Shown: positions 1-9,956, counted from the stretch's first letter. The stretch is 38,718 nt of DNA from Synechococcus sp. AG-679-D13 (GCA_003210735.1 QCUM01000019.1:1-38718), one strand, 5' to 3'. The notes: generated by a model from the letters alone, not told the origin. Numbers and translations are program-made.

Positions 1-1
1 C

Positions 2-3000
2 GTCTGCAGCCTGCTGATCCTGCTGGGTGGCTTGGTGGCCCTCACCGGATTGGGGTTGGAAGACCTGCCCCCGTTGGCGCCGACGCGCATCAGCGTGAGC
101 GCCAGATTTCCTGCCGCATCTCCCGAAGTGGTGGAGCAGAGCGTCACTGCCGTGCTCGAACAGCAGCTCAATGGCCTCGAAGGGCTGGAAAGCATCAGCT
201 CCAGCAGCCGCCAGGGCGGCGCCAGCCTCAGCCTTCGCTTTAGCAGTGGTGACCCCGAACTGAATGCGATCAAGGTTCAGAACGAGGTGAACCTTGCCAG
301 CCGCCGCTTGCCCCAAACCGTCAGTCGTGAAGGACTGCGGGTACGACGGTCATCCAACGATCTGCTGATGATCATGGGCTTCAGCCACCCGCCGAATCAG
401 TACGAACCCACATTTCTGAGCGGCTGGCTGGGAGAGACCGTGCGCGACTCCCTCCTCACCATCTCCGGAGTTGGAGATGTTCAGGTGTTCGGCAGCAGCG
501 AGCTCTCCTTTCGCGTGTGGCTGGATCCGAACCGACTGGAGCAGGTCAACCTCACCAGCTCCGATGTGAGTCGGGCCTTGGCAGAGCAGAACGTGCTCGC
601 CGCGATCGGCAGCCTTGGCGCAGCCCCAGCTGACAGCGGACAGCTGATCAGCCTTCCGGTGGAAGCAGAAGGTCGGCTTCGCAGTCGCAGTGAACTGGAG
701 AACCTGGTTCTGCGGCAACTGGAGAACGGCGGCCTGCTGCGGTTGAAGGATGTTGGACGTGTGGATCTGGGGCAGCGCAGCTACGGCAGCCAGGCCATGA
801 ATCTTGATGGGGAACGATCAGTCGCAGTCGGGCTCTACCAACGGGATGGTGCCAATGCCCTGCAGGTGAGCCAGAGCGTTCGACAGGAGCTGAAACGGCT
901 CGAGCGAAGCTTTCCCCCAGGTATCGAGGTGTCGATGATTGTCGACGCTGCCGACACCGTGCAGGACAACCTCCAGCGCACCGTCGCCACACTGCGTGAT
1001 GCCGTCCTGCTGGTCCTGGCGGTGCTGGTGCTGGTGCTCGGGCGCTGGCGACTGGCCATGATCCCCGGCATCGCCGTGCCGGTCGCCCTGATCGGAAGTC
1101 TCACGCTGGTGCGCCTGAGCGGCAGCAACCTCAACAGCTTGATCCTGTTCGGCCTAGTGCTCGCCACGGGGATCGTGGTCGATGACGCGATCGTGGTGAG
1201 TGAAGACATCGCTGGGCGGATTGAGCGGGGCGCTGATCCCCTGCAAGCGGCAGATGATGCCATGGCGGAACTGGCGGGCCCCGTGGTGGCCACCTCACTG
1301 GTGCTGGCGGCGGTGTTCGTTCCGGTGCTGCTGATTCCAGGCTCGATCGGCAGGCTCTACGAACCGATTGCCCTGGCCATCGGCGGCGCCATCCTCTTCT
1401 CCACCTTGAATGCCCTGTCATTCACTCCCATGGCCTGCGCCCGGGTGCTGGGGCCAAGAGATGGGTGCCTGCCCGGCCTGCTGCACCGAATCAGCTCACA
1501 TCTGCAGGTGGGAATGCAAAGCCTGCAGAGGAACTACCACCAGATGCTCCAGCAATGGTTGCGTCGAGGGCCCCTGGTGGCTGGCCTGCTGACCGCAGGG
1601 CTGCTGATCACGGCCACGGGCCTGGCGGCGATGCCCACGTCCTTTATTCCCAATGAGGATCAAGGGCAAATCCGTGGCTATTTCACCCTGCCGGAAGGCG
1701 CCAGCCTCGAGCGCAGCCTTGCGGTGATGGACAGCATTCGCCAGGTGGTTGCGAAGGAGCCTCAGGTGCGCACCGGCAACTTCTACGCCGGCAACTCCTT
1801 CGGTCAGAGCGGCGAAGACCGTGGCTCGTTTTATCTCAGACTCCAACCATTGGAGCAGCGACCTCGCAGCGATCAAAGCAGCGCGGCGGTGAAACGCCGC
1901 CTGGCGAGAGAGCTCAGAAATCAAATCGACACCGCCAAGGTGGTGGTCACCACGCCACCGACGGTGGGCGGGTTCAGCAGTGAAGCCGGGTTACAGCTGG
2001 AACTGATGGACCGCAGCAGCGGAAGGCTGAGCCTGCCGGAGTTCGAGGCTTTGGCTCAACGGTTCATCGGCGTGGCCGAGGCAAGCGGCAGCTTCGAGCG
2101 AGTCAGCACGCGCTTCGATGCCAGCGCACCCCGCTGGCAGCTGACGTTGGACCGTGACCAGATGGCTGCGCTGGACCTGGATGTGGGGGCCACGCTTCGG
2201 GATATCGGCACAGCAATTGGCGGCCGCTACATCGACGACACCTTCGAGGGGGGACAGATCCGAAGCATCGTTGTTCAGCTTGACGGGCGGGATCGAAGTC
2301 GGCCAGACGATCTCTCTGGACTGATGGTGCGCAATCGCCAGGGTGACCTGCTCTCTGTGAACAACTTCGCCAGCCTGCAGCGCACGGAGGGTGCCAACAG
2401 CATCCGTCACTTCGATCTCAAGCGGGCCATCAGCGTGACCGCCGTGCCTGCGGCAGGAGTGAGCAGCGGTGAAGCCCTTCAAGGGCTGAACCGTGCCGGT
2501 GAGCAGGTCGCTGGCCAGAACATCGGCTTGAGATTCACGGGTCTGGCCCGTGAAGAGCGCGAGGCGGCTGGCGTCACCTGGCTGCTGTTCGGCCTGGGCG
2601 TTGTGGTGGTTTACCTGTTGCTGGCCGCGCTTTATGAGAGTTTTCTCGATCCATTGATCATCCTCTTGACCGTTCCGATCGCGTTGCTGGGGGCCTTGAT
2701 CGGACTGCAGTTGCGTGGTCTACCACTGGATGTTTATGGGCAGATGGGCCTGTTGGTGCTGGTGAGTCTTGCGGCCAAAAACGGCATCCTGATCGTGGAA
2801 TTCGCCAATCAGCGCCGGGCTGCCGGGATGAAGGTCCAGGAGGCGATTCTTGATGCTGCCGTGAACCGAATACGCCCAATCCTGTTGACGGCGATCACCT
2901 CATTGGCGGGATTCCTGCCCCTGCTGCTGGCCAGCGGAGCCGGAGCTGCAAGTCGGGTCAGCATCGGCACCGTGGTTTTCAGCGGACTGCTGGTGTCCTC

Positions 3001-3064
3001 TGGTTTATCGCTCTTCGTGGTTCCGCCGGTCTATCTCCTGCTCAAGCGCCGGGAATCTGAATGA
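2..3064 (+). CDS. RND-family multidrug/hydrophobe efflux transporter, inner-membrane pump (5' truncated by window edge)
   Basis: Proton-driven RND pump of the HAE-1 (AcrB-like) type, which exports hydrophobic compounds through a tripartite complex in the cell envelope. The frame is already open at base 2 inside the first membrane helix, so the true start lies before the window. Visible hallmarks are the TM4 acidic pair in VVDDAIVV (Asp codons at 1181-1186), the TM10 lysine in AAKNGILIVEF (Lys codon at 2777), the FIPNEDQG porter-domain motif near 1650, and two blocks of membrane helices (about 990-1480 and 2570-3040) separated by large periplasmic porter loops. At least 1020 residues are present, close to the family's usual 1030-1050. 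The C terminus is short (RRESE). Any membrane-fusion partner gene would be upstream, outside the window. The substrate cannot be predicted. The family call is firm. Confidence 0.93.
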   Translation, partial: VCSLLILLGGLVALTGLGLEDLPPLAPTRISVSARFPAASPEVVEQSVTAVLEQQLNGLEGLESISSSSRQGGASLSLRFSSGDPELNAIKVQNEVNLASRRLPQTVSREGLRVRRSSNDLLMIMGFSHPPNQYEPTFLSGWLGETVRDSLLTISGVGDVQVFGSSELSFRVWLDPNRLEQVNLTSSDVSRALAEQNVLAAIGSLGAAPADSGQLISLPVEAEGRLRSRSELENLVLRQLENGGLLRLKDVGRVDLGQRSYGSQAMNLDGERSVAVGLYQRDGANALQVSQSVRQELKRLERSFPPGIEVSMIVDAADTVQDNLQRTVATLRDAVLLVLAVLVLVLGRWRLAMIPGIAVPVALIGSLTLVRLSGSNLNSLILFGLVLATGIVVDDAIVVSEDIAGRIERGADPLQAADDAMAELAGPVVATSLVLAAVFVPVLLIPGSIGRLYEPIALAIGGAILFSTLNALSFTPMACARVLGPRDGCLPGLLHRISSHLQVGMQSLQRNYHQMLQQWLRRGPLVAGLLTAGLLITATGLAAMPTSFIPNEDQGQIRGYFTLPEGASLERSLAVMDSIRQVVAKEPQVRTGNFYAGNSFGQSGEDRGSFYLRLQPLEQRPRSDQSSAAVKRRLARELRNQIDTAKVVVTTPPTVGGFSSEAGLQLELMDRSSGRLSLPEFEALAQRFIGVAEASGSFERVSTRFDASAPRWQLTLDRDQMAALDLDVGATLRDIGTAIGGRYIDDTFEGGQIRSIVVQLDGRDRSRPDDLSGLMVRNRQGDLLSVNNFASLQRTEGANSIRHFDLKRAISVTAVPAAGVSSGEALQGLNRAGEQVAGQNIGLRFTGLAREEREAAGVTWLLFGLGVVVVYLLLAALYESFLDPLIILLTVPIALLGALIGLQLRGLPLDVYGQMGLLVLVSLAAKNGILIVEFANQRRAAGMKVQEAILDAAVNRIRPILLTAITSLAGFLPLLLASGAGAASRVSIGTVVFSGLLVSSGLSLFVVPPVYLLLKRRESE

Positions 3065-3178
3065 GCCTGCTGGTCTCAAGAGTCAGCGGCAACGGCATCA
3101 ATAATCTCAAGAGCTCGTTGCAGTCGCACACTAATGTTCAGCGCTTAAGCGTCGCTGACGCAGTGTGCTGGAAGCGAG

Positions 3179-4138
3179 ATGACGTTCACCAAGCAGGCGG
3201 GAACTCCCACCAGCTCCCAGGCCCAGTTCTTCGACTACAGCTCGGCTGCCAACCCTCTGCGGAAGGGATTGATCAGCAGAATCCCCTATAGCTGTTTTCC
3301 CGCCAGCTTCTTTGATCAGGCAGGAACAGAACTCAAGCCACTTGATTTGAGCGAGGAACTTGATTGCGAAGGACCCGCCACAGGACCATCGCTATGTGGC
3401 AACTTCATCCGACTGGACGGAGACTCTCTGCGCACCAGTGCCGATGCCACAAGCCAGCTGTTCTTCGTGGCGCGAGGCGAAGGCATCAGCCAAGCATGCG
3501 GGCACACCTTCCACTGGGCAGCCGGCGACACCTTCGTTCTGCCGGCAGGTGGGGAAGCGATTCACAGCAGTGATTCAACTGCCGGTCTGTACTGGGTGCA
3601 TGACGCTCCTCTGCTGCGGTATCTCGGCGTCAGCACCGTGAAACCGATCTTTGAGCCTTGCTTCTACAGCCACCGTGACGCCAGGGCTGAACTGGACGCC
3701 ATAGCCCGCAATCCCCGGGGTGCGAATGCCAACCGTGTGAGTGTGCTGCTTGGAAACAATGCATTCCCGCAAACACGAACCGTGACCCATACCTTGTGGG
3801 CAATGCTCGGCATTCTTCCGGCGGGGCAGGTTCAACGCCCGCATCGACACCAGTCGATCGCCTTGGATTTCGCAGTGGCCTGCAAACCGGGCTGCTACAC
3901 CCTGATCGGTACGGAGCTCGATGGCGACGGAATGATTCGCAACGGGCATCGGGAGGACTGGGTTGCTGGAGCCGCCTTCGTGACTCCTCCGGGATATTGG
4001 CATTCACACCACAATGAATCCGGCGCTGATGCCTACGTTTTGCCCATTCAGGACGCTGGTTTGCATACCTACCTACGCACCTTGGATATCGCCTTCAGTC
4101 GATCGAGTAGCAAGGGCCAACATTCAATCAATCCCTGA
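3179..4138 (+). CDS. Bicupin protein, gentisate-dioxygenase-like fold (319 aa)
   Basis: Two cupin barrels are recognisable. The N-terminal one (about residues 90-165) has the late-cupin pattern WAAGDTFVLP and a DAPLLRYLG segment seen in gentisate/1-hydroxy-2-naphthoate dioxygenases, but no HxH pair upstream of it, so it probably lost its metal site. The C-terminal one (about 215-310) keeps a metal-type pattern: PHRHQS, then GYWHSHHNES. The family binds Fe(II) or Mn(II) and often cleaves aromatic rings, but the substrate here is unknown and I do not assign an enzyme activity. The start is the ATG at 3179, preceded by a weak purine-rich stretch. There is a 114-base gap after the RND gene, and the gene ends 11 bases before the tail of the convergent minus-strand gene. 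Sure of cupin, unsure of function. Confidence 0.8.
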   Translation: MTFTKQAGTPTSSQAQFFDYSSAANPLRKGLISRIPYSCFPASFFDQAGTELKPLDLSEELDCEGPATGPSLCGNFIRLDGDSLRTSADATSQLFFVARGEGISQACGHTFHWAAGDTFVLPAGGEAIHSSDSTAGLYWVHDAPLLRYLGVSTVKPIFEPCFYSHRDARAELDAIARNPRGANANRVSVLLGNNAFPQTRTVTHTLWAMLGILPAGQVQRPHRHQSIALDFAVACKPGCYTLIGTELDGDGMIRNGHREDWVAGAAFVTPPGYWHSHHNESGADAYVLPIQDAGLHTYLRTLDIAFSRSSSKGQHSINP

Positions 4139-4149
4139 ATGCTGGGGGC

Positions 4150-4929
4150 TCATCCACGCGTCAAGAGCTGGTGGTCGGCACCAACCCAGCTGCCTTTCGC
4201 GTCGTAGCGCCGAACGATTTTTTCGATGCGATCGGAACCGGCACACCACCATGCCTCAATGACCAGTTCAGCCTGATCGCCCAGAGTCTTGGGAGCTCGA
4301 ATGGCCCCACCATCGGGAAGAGCGATGAGGCCTTCGAGATCGTCCGCTTCCAGCCTCATTCCAGGACGGGTGAAGGTCGCATGGTCCTCGCCATGGCCTG
4401 AGATCCGATTGGTCTCCTCCAAGAACCAGTCACCCAAGAGCATCTCAGGCTCAAATGCCGGACGCTCCTCAACCTTGCAACCGGCTCGAAACTCACGAAT
4501 CAAAACGATGCGATCCATTCGCCCTGAACCATCCCAGAGCAGAACAAGGCGGTGACGCCTGTCTTGGGCAAGAAAGCCGAATTCGGCAAATGGACACGAC
4601 CAGGCCCGAGGAACAGGCGCAATGAAGAGCGACCCTCGACAAAAACTCCCTGTGGGAAAGAAACAGAGTTCAGGTTGAAGACCACTGAAGTGTTGGCTGA
4701 TCCGCTTGACCGGATCACCCGCTGGTGAAGCAACTGGTGCAGCAAGGGTGGCTGCGTCCTGCTTGGACCAGAAGAGCAGTGAGAGCTCAATACTTGAGCC
4801 AGACGGAGCCAAAGACAACGTCAGTTCGGAGGGCTGAACATGCTTCAGCTGCAGAAGCTGATCAAACGTGGTGAAACTTCCCTGCCAGACCCCGAGGTTC
4901 CGTTGAAACCGGGTCCACTGATCCGACAT
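4150..4929 (-). CDS. DUF3598-family-like cyanobacterial protein (259 aa)
   Basis: A soluble protein with no signal peptide or membrane helix. It begins with a W..F..NLGVWQGSF pattern that I associate with cyanobacterial and plastid DUF3598 proteins, thought to have a lipocalin-like barrel. Other visible features are many aromatic and Gly residues in short beta-type segments (LLGDWFLEETNR, VIEAWWCAG) and a C-terminal RRYDAKGSWVG stretch. The biochemical role is not established. It lies directly downstream of psaB on the same strand, with its ATG only 25 bases past the U-tract of the psaAB terminator. Its transcript therefore comes from readthrough or from a promoter embedded in or near the terminator. 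The family call is from memory of the N-terminal pattern and is moderately sure. Confidence 0.7.
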   Translation of the reverse strand: MSDQWTRFQRNLGVWQGSFTTFDQLLQLKHVQPSELTLSLAPSGSSIELSLLFWSKQDAATLAAPVASPAGDPVKRISQHFSGLQPELCFFPTGSFCRGSLFIAPVPRAWSCPFAEFGFLAQDRRHRLVLLWDGSGRMDRIVLIREFRAGCKVEERPAFEPEMLLGDWFLEETNRISGHGEDHATFTRPGMRLEADDLEGLIALPDGGAIRAPKTLGDQAELVIEAWWCAGSDRIEKIVRRYDAKGSWVGADHQLLTRG

Positions 4930-4954
4930 GACAGCCCTTGAACGCCTTGAGCAT

Positions 4955-4983
4955 AAAAAAACCCGTCCGGTTTACCGGACGGG
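4955..4983 (-). terminator. Rho-independent terminator of psaA-psaB
   Basis: A perfect 9-bp GC-rich stem (4962-4970 with 4975-4983) and a 4-base loop. On the minus strand it is followed immediately by a run of seven T (4955-4961). It lies 47 bases after the psaB stop codon. The orientation of the U-tract fits only minus-strand transcription. Confidence 0.93.
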
Positions 4984-5030
4984 CGGGAACGAGGAACGAC
5001 TCGTTGTTCAAACGGTTGGGCTGGGGATGA

Positions 5031-7244
5031 TCAGCCGAACTTGCCTGAAGTCGATGCAATCAGGAAGGCGGCGTACGTGAGCACGTAGCCGACCGTGAAG
5101 TGGGCGAGACCAACAACACGGGCTTGAACAATCGAAAGAGCAACAGGCTTATCGCGATAACCCATCATGTTGGCGATGGGGCTGCGCTGGTGTGCCCAGA
5201 CGATGGTTTCGATCAGTTCCTGCCAGTACCCCCTCCAGGAGATCAGGAACATGAAACCAGTTGCCCAAACGAGGTGACCGAACAGGAACATCCAGGCCCA
5301 TACAGCAAGGTTATTGCTGCCAAAGGGGTTGTAACCGTTGATCAACTGTGAGGAGTTGAGCCAGAGGTAATCACGGAACCAACCCATCAGATAGGTACTC
5401 GACTCGTTGAACTGGGCAACGTTGCCGGACCAGATGGCAAGGTGTTTCCAGTGCCAGTAGAAGGTCAGCCAACCCACGGTGTTCAAAGCCCAGAAGACGG
5501 CCAGATAGAAGGCGTCCCAAGCAGAGATATCGCAGGTGCCGCCTCGACCGGGTCCATCGCAGGGGAAGGAGTAACCGAAGTCCTTCTTGTCTGGCATCAG
5601 CTTGGAGCCACGGGCATCCAGAGCACCCTTCACAAGGATGAGGGTGGTGGTGTGCAGACCCAGAGCGATGGCGTGGTGAACCAGGAAGTCACCAGGACCG
5701 ATGGGCAGGAACACATCGGTGTTGCCGTTGATGGCGTCTAACCAGTAGTGATCTCCAGGAATGTTCTGGGAAGCAAGGCTGGCTGAGCTCGACGCATTGG
5801 AGAGCAGAACGTCCATTCCATACATGGCCTTGCCAGAGGCTGCCTGTACGAACTGGGCGAAGACGGGCTCAACAAGGATCTGCTTCTCAGGGGTACCGAA
5901 AGCCACGACCACGTCGTTGTGAACGTAGAGGCCGAGGGTGTGGAAACCGAGGAAGAGGGAGACCCAGCTCAGGTGGCTGATGATTGCTTCCTTGTGCTCG
6001 CGCATCCGAGCCAGGACGTTGTCCTTGTTGGCTTCGGGGTCGTAGTCACGGATGAAGAAGATCGCACCGTGGGCGAAGGCACCACACATCAGCGCGATGG
6101 CGATGTACTGGTGATGGGTGTACAAGGCTGCCTGAGTCGTATAGGCCTTCGAAATGAAGGCGTACGAGGGCATCGCGTACATGTGCTGCGCAACGAGGCT
6201 GGTCACCACGCCCAAGGAGGCGAGAGCCAGACCAAGCTGGAAGTGCAGGCTGTTGTTGAGGGTGTCGTAGAGACCTTTATGGCCAGCACCGAGGTCACCA
6301 GGGGTGCCCTTCGGCGGGTTGTGGGTTTCGAGGATCTCCTTGATGGAGTGACCAATACCAAAATTGGTGCGATACATGTGGCCGGCGATCACGAAGAGGC
6401 AACCGATAGCCAGATGGTGGTGAGCGATATCTGTGAGCCACAACGCTTCACTCTGCGGATGGAAGCCACCGAGGAAAGTGAGGATTGCGGTACCCGCTCC
6501 TTCAGAACTGCCGAACGCCTGAGTCAATGCATCAGGGTTCTGGGCATAGACACCCCAGTTACCGGTGAAGAAAGGTCCTAGACCGGCGGGGTGAGGGAGA
6601 ACGTTGAGGAAGTTGTCCCAACCAACGTGCTGCCCGCGAGCTTCAGGAATTGCGACGTGGACCAGATGACCGGTCCAGGCAATCGAACTGAATCCAAACA
6701 GAACAGCAAGGTGGTGGTTCAGGCGCGACTCAGCGTTCTTGAACCAGGCGAGGGAGGGGCGGAACTTCGGCTGCAGGTGCAGCCAGCCGGCAAACAGAGC
6801 CCAGGCCGACAGGATCATCATGAAGATGGAGCCCTGATACAGCTCTGAGTTGGTGCGCATGCCGATCGTGTACCACCAGTGGTACAGACCGGAGTACGCA
6901 ATGTTCACCGGTGAGGAGGCTCCCGCCTGGGTGAAGGCCTTGATAGCGCCTTCACCAAAGTGGGGATCCCAGATTGCGTGAGCGATGGGGCTGACGTGCA
7001 GAGGGTCGACGACCCACTGCTCGAAGTTGCCCTGCCAGGCGATGTGGAACAGGTTTCCCGAAACCCACAGGCCGATGATCGCGAGGTGACCGAAATGCGT
7101 GGAGAAGAGCTTCTGATAGAGGCGCTCCTCCGTCATTCCGTCATGGCTCTCGAAGTCGTGAGCCGTGGCGATCCCGTACCAAATACGGCGGGTTGTCGGG
7201 TCCTGGGCCAGACCCTGGCTGAACGAAGGAAATTTCGTTGCCAT
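5031..7244 (-). CDS. psaB: Photosystem I core protein PsaB (P700 apoprotein A2)
   Basis: One of the two large thylakoid-membrane subunits of photosystem I. With PsaA it binds the P700 special pair, antenna chlorophylls, phylloquinone and the interpolypeptide 4Fe-4S cluster FX. The 737-residue product has typical PsaB ends ([11 protein letters not shown] and STSGKFG) and the FX loop [10 protein letters not shown], with ligand cysteines at about residues 562 and 571. It has eleven expected membrane helices with many conserved His (for example HHLA and HMYRTNFG). Length is normal. It starts 22 bases after psaA in the same operon. I see no good Shine-Dalgarno sequence before its ATG, so translation may be coupled to psaA or use an SD-independent route. 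A strong terminator follows. Confidence 0.99.
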   Translation of the reverse strand: MATKFPSFSQGLAQDPTTRRIWYGIATAHDFESHDGMTEERLYQKLFSTHFGHLAIIGLWVSGNLFHIAWQGNFEQWVVDPLHVSPIAHAIWDPHFGEGAIKAFTQAGASSPVNIAYSGLYHWWYTIGMRTNSELYQGSIFMMILSAWALFAGWLHLQPKFRPSLAWFKNAESRLNHHLAVLFGFSSIAWTGHLVHVAIPEARGQHVGWDNFLNVLPHPAGLGPFFTGNWGVYAQNPDALTQAFGSSEGAGTAILTFLGGFHPQSEALWLTDIAHHHLAIGCLFVIAGHMYRTNFGIGHSIKEILETHNPPKGTPGDLGAGHKGLYDTLNNSLHFQLGLALASLGVVTSLVAQHMYAMPSYAFISKAYTTQAALYTHHQYIAIALMCGAFAHGAIFFIRDYDPEANKDNVLARMREHKEAIISHLSWVSLFLGFHTLGLYVHNDVVVAFGTPEKQILVEPVFAQFVQAASGKAMYGMDVLLSNASSSASLASQNIPGDHYWLDAINGNTDVFLPIGPGDFLVHHAIALGLHTTTLILVKGALDARGSKLMPDKKDFGYSFPCDGPGRGGTCDISAWDAFYLAVFWALNTVGWLTFYWHWKHLAIWSGNVAQFNESSTYLMGWFRDYLWLNSSQLINGYNPFGSNNLAVWAWMFLFGHLVWATGFMFLISWRGYWQELIETIVWAHQRSPIANMMGYRDKPVALSIVQARVVGLAHFTVGYVLTYAAFLIASTSGKFG

Positions 7245-7266
7245 TAGAGGGAAAGGTCAGGTGAGG

Positions 7267-9570
7267 TCAGCCGACCACAAGGATGTGGGCGTGGAAGAAG
7301 GCCCACGTGGTCGCAATTCCGCCCAAAAGGTAATGGGCAACACCCACGGCACGGCCTTGGATGATGGAAAGAGCACGGGGCTGGATGGCGGGAGCCACCT
7401 TCAGCTTGTTGTGAGCCCAGACAATGGACTCAATCAGCTCCTGCCAGTAGCCGCGGCCGCTGAACAGGAACATCAAGCTGAAAGCAAAGATGAAGTGGGC
7501 GCCGAGGAACATGATTCCGTAGGCAGCCGTATTCGAGCCATAGCTGTTGATCACCTGAACGGCCTGAGCCCACAGGAAATCACGCAGCCAACCATTAATG
7601 GTGATGGCGCTATTGGCAAAGTTGCCATTGGTGATGTGCGCAACGGAACCGTCGGCTTTCACCGTTCCCCAGATGTCGCTCTGCATCTTCCAGGAGAAGT
7701 GGAAGATAACGACCGACAGGGAGTTGTACATCCAGAAGAGACCAAGGAAGACGTGGTCCCAGGCGGACACCTGACAGGTGCCACCACGACCAGGGCCGTC
7801 GCAGGAGAAACGGAATCCGAGGTTCGCTTTGTCTGGAATCAGACGGGAGCTGCGGGCGTAAAGAACACCCTTCAGCAGGATCAGCACCGTCACGTGAATC
7901 GTGAAGGCGTGAATGTGGTGAACCATGAAGTCGGCAGTGCCGAGCGGCATGGGAGCAGCGGCGACCTTGCCGCCAACGGCAACCACGGAACCGTTGAACA
8001 CTTCGCTCACACCGGCGAGGGCATTGGGAGCGGTGCTGCCTGCAGCAGAGGCGTGCACGTTCTGGATCCACTGAGCGAAGATCGGCTGTATCGAGATCGC
8101 TTTGTCGCTGAACATGTCCTGAGGGCGACCCAGGGCACGCATCGTGTCGTTGTGGATGTAGAGGCCGAAGCTGTGAGCTCCGAGCCAGATGCACACCCAG
8201 TTCAGGTGACTGATGATCGCGTCTCTTGCCTTCAGCACTCGGTCGAGCACGTTGTCGATGTGCTTCGCCGGGTCGTAATCACGAACCATGGCGATGGCGG
8301 CATGGGCGCCGGCACCAACAATGAGGAAGCCGCCAATCCAGATGTGGTGGGTGAAAAGTCCAATCTGGGTTGGGTAATCGATCGCCATGTACGCGTAGGG
8401 AGGCATGGCGTACATGTGCTGGGCCACGATGATGCTCAGTGAGCCGAGCAGGGCCAGGTTCACAGCGAGCTGGGCATGCCAGGAGGTCGTCATGAACTCA
8501 TACAAGCCGTCGTGACCATTGGAGGCAGGGAACAGAAGAGGATCACCCTTCTGGCCTTCCAAGATCTCCTTGATGGAGTGACCGATGCCCCAGTTCGTGC
8601 GGTACATGTGACCGGCAACGATGAACAGAACGGCAATCGCCACATGGTGATGGGCGATATCGGTCATCCACAGACTTCCGGTTACTGGATTCAGACCACC
8701 CTTGAAGGTGAGGAAATCGCTGTAAGCGGCCCAGTTACCAGAGAAGAACGCTCCAATACCTGCGCTGAATCCGGGATACAGCTGCGCCAGTAGTTCTTGA
8801 TTGAAGAAATCGTGGGGCAGGGGAATATCTGCCACGGAAGCGATGGTCTGACCATTCAGCACCAGCGGCTCGCCGGCATCGATGGCATCCATCAACTTTG
8901 TGACGGGGACTGACACGTGGATCAGGTGTCCTGCCCAGGAGAGCGAACCGAGACCCAGCAGACCTGCCAGGTGGTGGTTCAACATCGACTCAACGTTTTG
9001 GAACCACTCCAGTTTCGGCGCTGCCTTGTGGTAGTGGAAAACACCTGCGTTGAGCATGAGGCCGGCCATCACCAGAGCACCGATGGCCAAGGCCATGAGC
9101 TGGGTTTCACTGGTGATGCCCCATCCACGCCAAACGTGGAACAGGCCTGAGGTGATCTGGATGCCTTGGAACCCGGCACCCATGTCTCCATTGAGGATTT
9201 CCTGGCCAAAAATGGCCCAGACCTGCTGGGCGCTTGGCTTCACATGGGTGGGGTCGGCAAGCCAGCCGGAATAGTTGGAGAAGCGAGCACCGTGGAAGAA
9301 GGCGCCGCTCAGCCAGATGAAGATGACGGCCAGATGGCCGAAGTGTGCGGAGAAGATCCGCCGAGAGACCTCTTGCAGGTCGCTCGTGTGAGCGTCGAAG
9401 TCGTGAGCGTTGGCGTGAAGGTTCCAAACCCAGGTTGTGGTTTTGGGACCTTTCGCTAGAGCGCGGTCAAAGTGTCCGGGCTTACCGAACAGCTCGAAGG
9501 TTGCGGGATTGTCAACCTTCTCGACCTGGCTTTTCGCGTCACTCCCACGCTCAGGTGGGCTAATGGTCAT
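7267..9570 (-). CDS. psaA: Photosystem I core protein PsaA (P700 apoprotein A1)
   Basis: The heterodimer partner of PsaB in the photosystem I reaction centre. The product is 767 residues when started at the ATG at 9568-9570 (MTISPPERG, the family's usual N terminus). The reading frame stays open for 62 more codons upstream, but those codons are low-complexity Ser/Arg/Pro and lie in the leader. A GAGGA ribosome-binding site sits 8 bases before the chosen ATG, which settles the start. The FX loop [10 protein letters not shown] carries ligand cysteines at residues 590 and 599. Conserved [10 protein letters not shown] and [12 protein letters not shown] segments bind chlorophyll. First gene of the psaAB operon; expression in cyanobacteria is usually strongly light-regulated, and the structured leader here may contribute. 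Confidence 0.99.
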   Translation of the reverse strand: MTISPPERGSDAKSQVEKVDNPATFELFGKPGHFDRALAKGPKTTTWVWNLHANAHDFDAHTSDLQEVSRRIFSAHFGHLAVIFIWLSGAFFHGARFSNYSGWLADPTHVKPSAQQVWAIFGQEILNGDMGAGFQGIQITSGLFHVWRGWGITSETQLMALAIGALVMAGLMLNAGVFHYHKAAPKLEWFQNVESMLNHHLAGLLGLGSLSWAGHLIHVSVPVTKLMDAIDAGEPLVLNGQTIASVADIPLPHDFFNQELLAQLYPGFSAGIGAFFSGNWAAYSDFLTFKGGLNPVTGSLWMTDIAHHHVAIAVLFIVAGHMYRTNWGIGHSIKEILEGQKGDPLLFPASNGHDGLYEFMTTSWHAQLAVNLALLGSLSIIVAQHMYAMPPYAYMAIDYPTQIGLFTHHIWIGGFLIVGAGAHAAIAMVRDYDPAKHIDNVLDRVLKARDAIISHLNWVCIWLGAHSFGLYIHNDTMRALGRPQDMFSDKAISIQPIFAQWIQNVHASAAGSTAPNALAGVSEVFNGSVVAVGGKVAAAPMPLGTADFMVHHIHAFTIHVTVLILLKGVLYARSSRLIPDKANLGFRFSCDGPGRGGTCQVSAWDHVFLGLFWMYNSLSVVIFHFSWKMQSDIWGTVKADGSVAHITNGNFANSAITINGWLRDFLWAQAVQVINSYGSNTAAYGIMFLGAHFIFAFSLMFLFSGRGYWQELIESIVWAHNKLKVAPAIQPRALSIIQGRAVGVAHYLLGGIATTWAFFHAHILVVG

Positions 9571-9578
9571 CGAGTCGT

Positions 9579-9583
9579 TCCTC
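9579..9583 (-). promoter_or_regulatory. Ribosome-binding site of psaA
   Basis: Minus strand GAGGA, 8 bases before the ATG at 9570. It supports the 767-residue PsaA and argues against the longer open frame that begins at 9756. Confidence 0.75.
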
Positions 9584-9611
9584 GAGGGACGGGATTCGAG
9601 GTGGAGGGCCA

Positions 9612-9640
9612 CCCCTCCAGCGGATCGTGATCCACTGGGG
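9612..9640 (-). repeat. Inverted repeat / RNA hairpin in the psaA 5' leader
   Basis: Arms 9617-9626 and 9629-9638 are 10 bp each with a single variation: on the minus-strand RNA it is a G-U wobble, on the plus-strand RNA it would be a C-A mismatch. Two further C-G pairs follow after a one-base bulge. The element lies about 40-70 bases upstream of the psaA start codon. It is not followed by a U-tract, so it does not look like a terminator. Confidence 0.6.
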
Positions 9641-9744
9641 CCCCGGGTCAAGCTCCGCAAGGGTGCAAGAACCGGGCGACAGCGCGGCTCAGAAGTCGAA
9701 ACTCCTTTGCTTAACTGAGGCGAGGGCCCCGAAGAGGGGACCGC

Positions 9745-9757
9745 TGTATAGAGCATA
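9745..9757 (-). promoter_or_regulatory. Possible psaA -10 region
   Basis: On the minus strand two overlapping -10-like hexamers are seen, TATGCT (9752-9757) and TATACA (9745-9750), about 170 bases upstream of the psaA ATG. No recognisable -35 box stands at the right distance. Weak call. Confidence 0.25.
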
Positions 9758-9898
9758 GGAGCCGCACGTGGCCAGAACGGCCAGCGAGTTACAAAGGTTC
9801 AATCCCGTCGACGGCCAGTCAGCCACTGGCGTCTGCACAAGGCTCGTTGTCAACCAAAACAGCTCAGATACAGCCGCAAATCAACATCAATCTGAATA

Positions 9899-9926
9899 TT
9901 TACAGAGGCTGTTTGTCACTTATTTA
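9899..9926 (+). promoter_or_regulatory. Candidate promoter for the secreted-protein gene at 9957
   Basis: TTTACA (9899-9904), a 16-base spacer and TATTTA (9921-9926). Transcription would begin near 9933, about 25 bases before the ATG at 9957. This would exclude a start further upstream in the same frame. Confidence 0.35.
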
Positions 9927-9956
9927 GAATTCCTCCACTGGTCTAGGCACAATGAA

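Larger units (their letters stand above)
9571..9956. other. 386-base intergenic region between divergent psaA and the 9957 gene
   Basis: It holds no convincing gene. On the psaA side it contains the ribosome-binding site, a strong imperfect inverted repeat (9612-9640), a smaller CCCC/GGGG hairpin (9727-9739) and a -10-like patch around 9745-9757. On the other side it contains a plausible plus-strand promoter ending near 9926. The stretch 9780-9895 shows nothing I can name. Confidence 0.7.

Noticed and set aside
7165..8442. A 425-codon plus-strand open frame opposite psaA and the psaB start
   Set aside because: It lies entirely antisense to psaA/psaB, has a Val/Gly/Asp/His-rich composition caused by the reverse of their codons, and shows no recognisable motif.
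9571..9756. An N-terminal extension of PsaA by 62 residues
   Set aside because: The PsaA N terminus MTISPPERG is conserved, a ribosome-binding site precedes it, and the extension is Ser/Arg/Pro-rich and lies across a hairpin.
9768..9956. A longer start for the secreted protein gene
   Set aside because: It would bury the signal peptide 63 residues inside, and a plausible promoter lies within this stretch.
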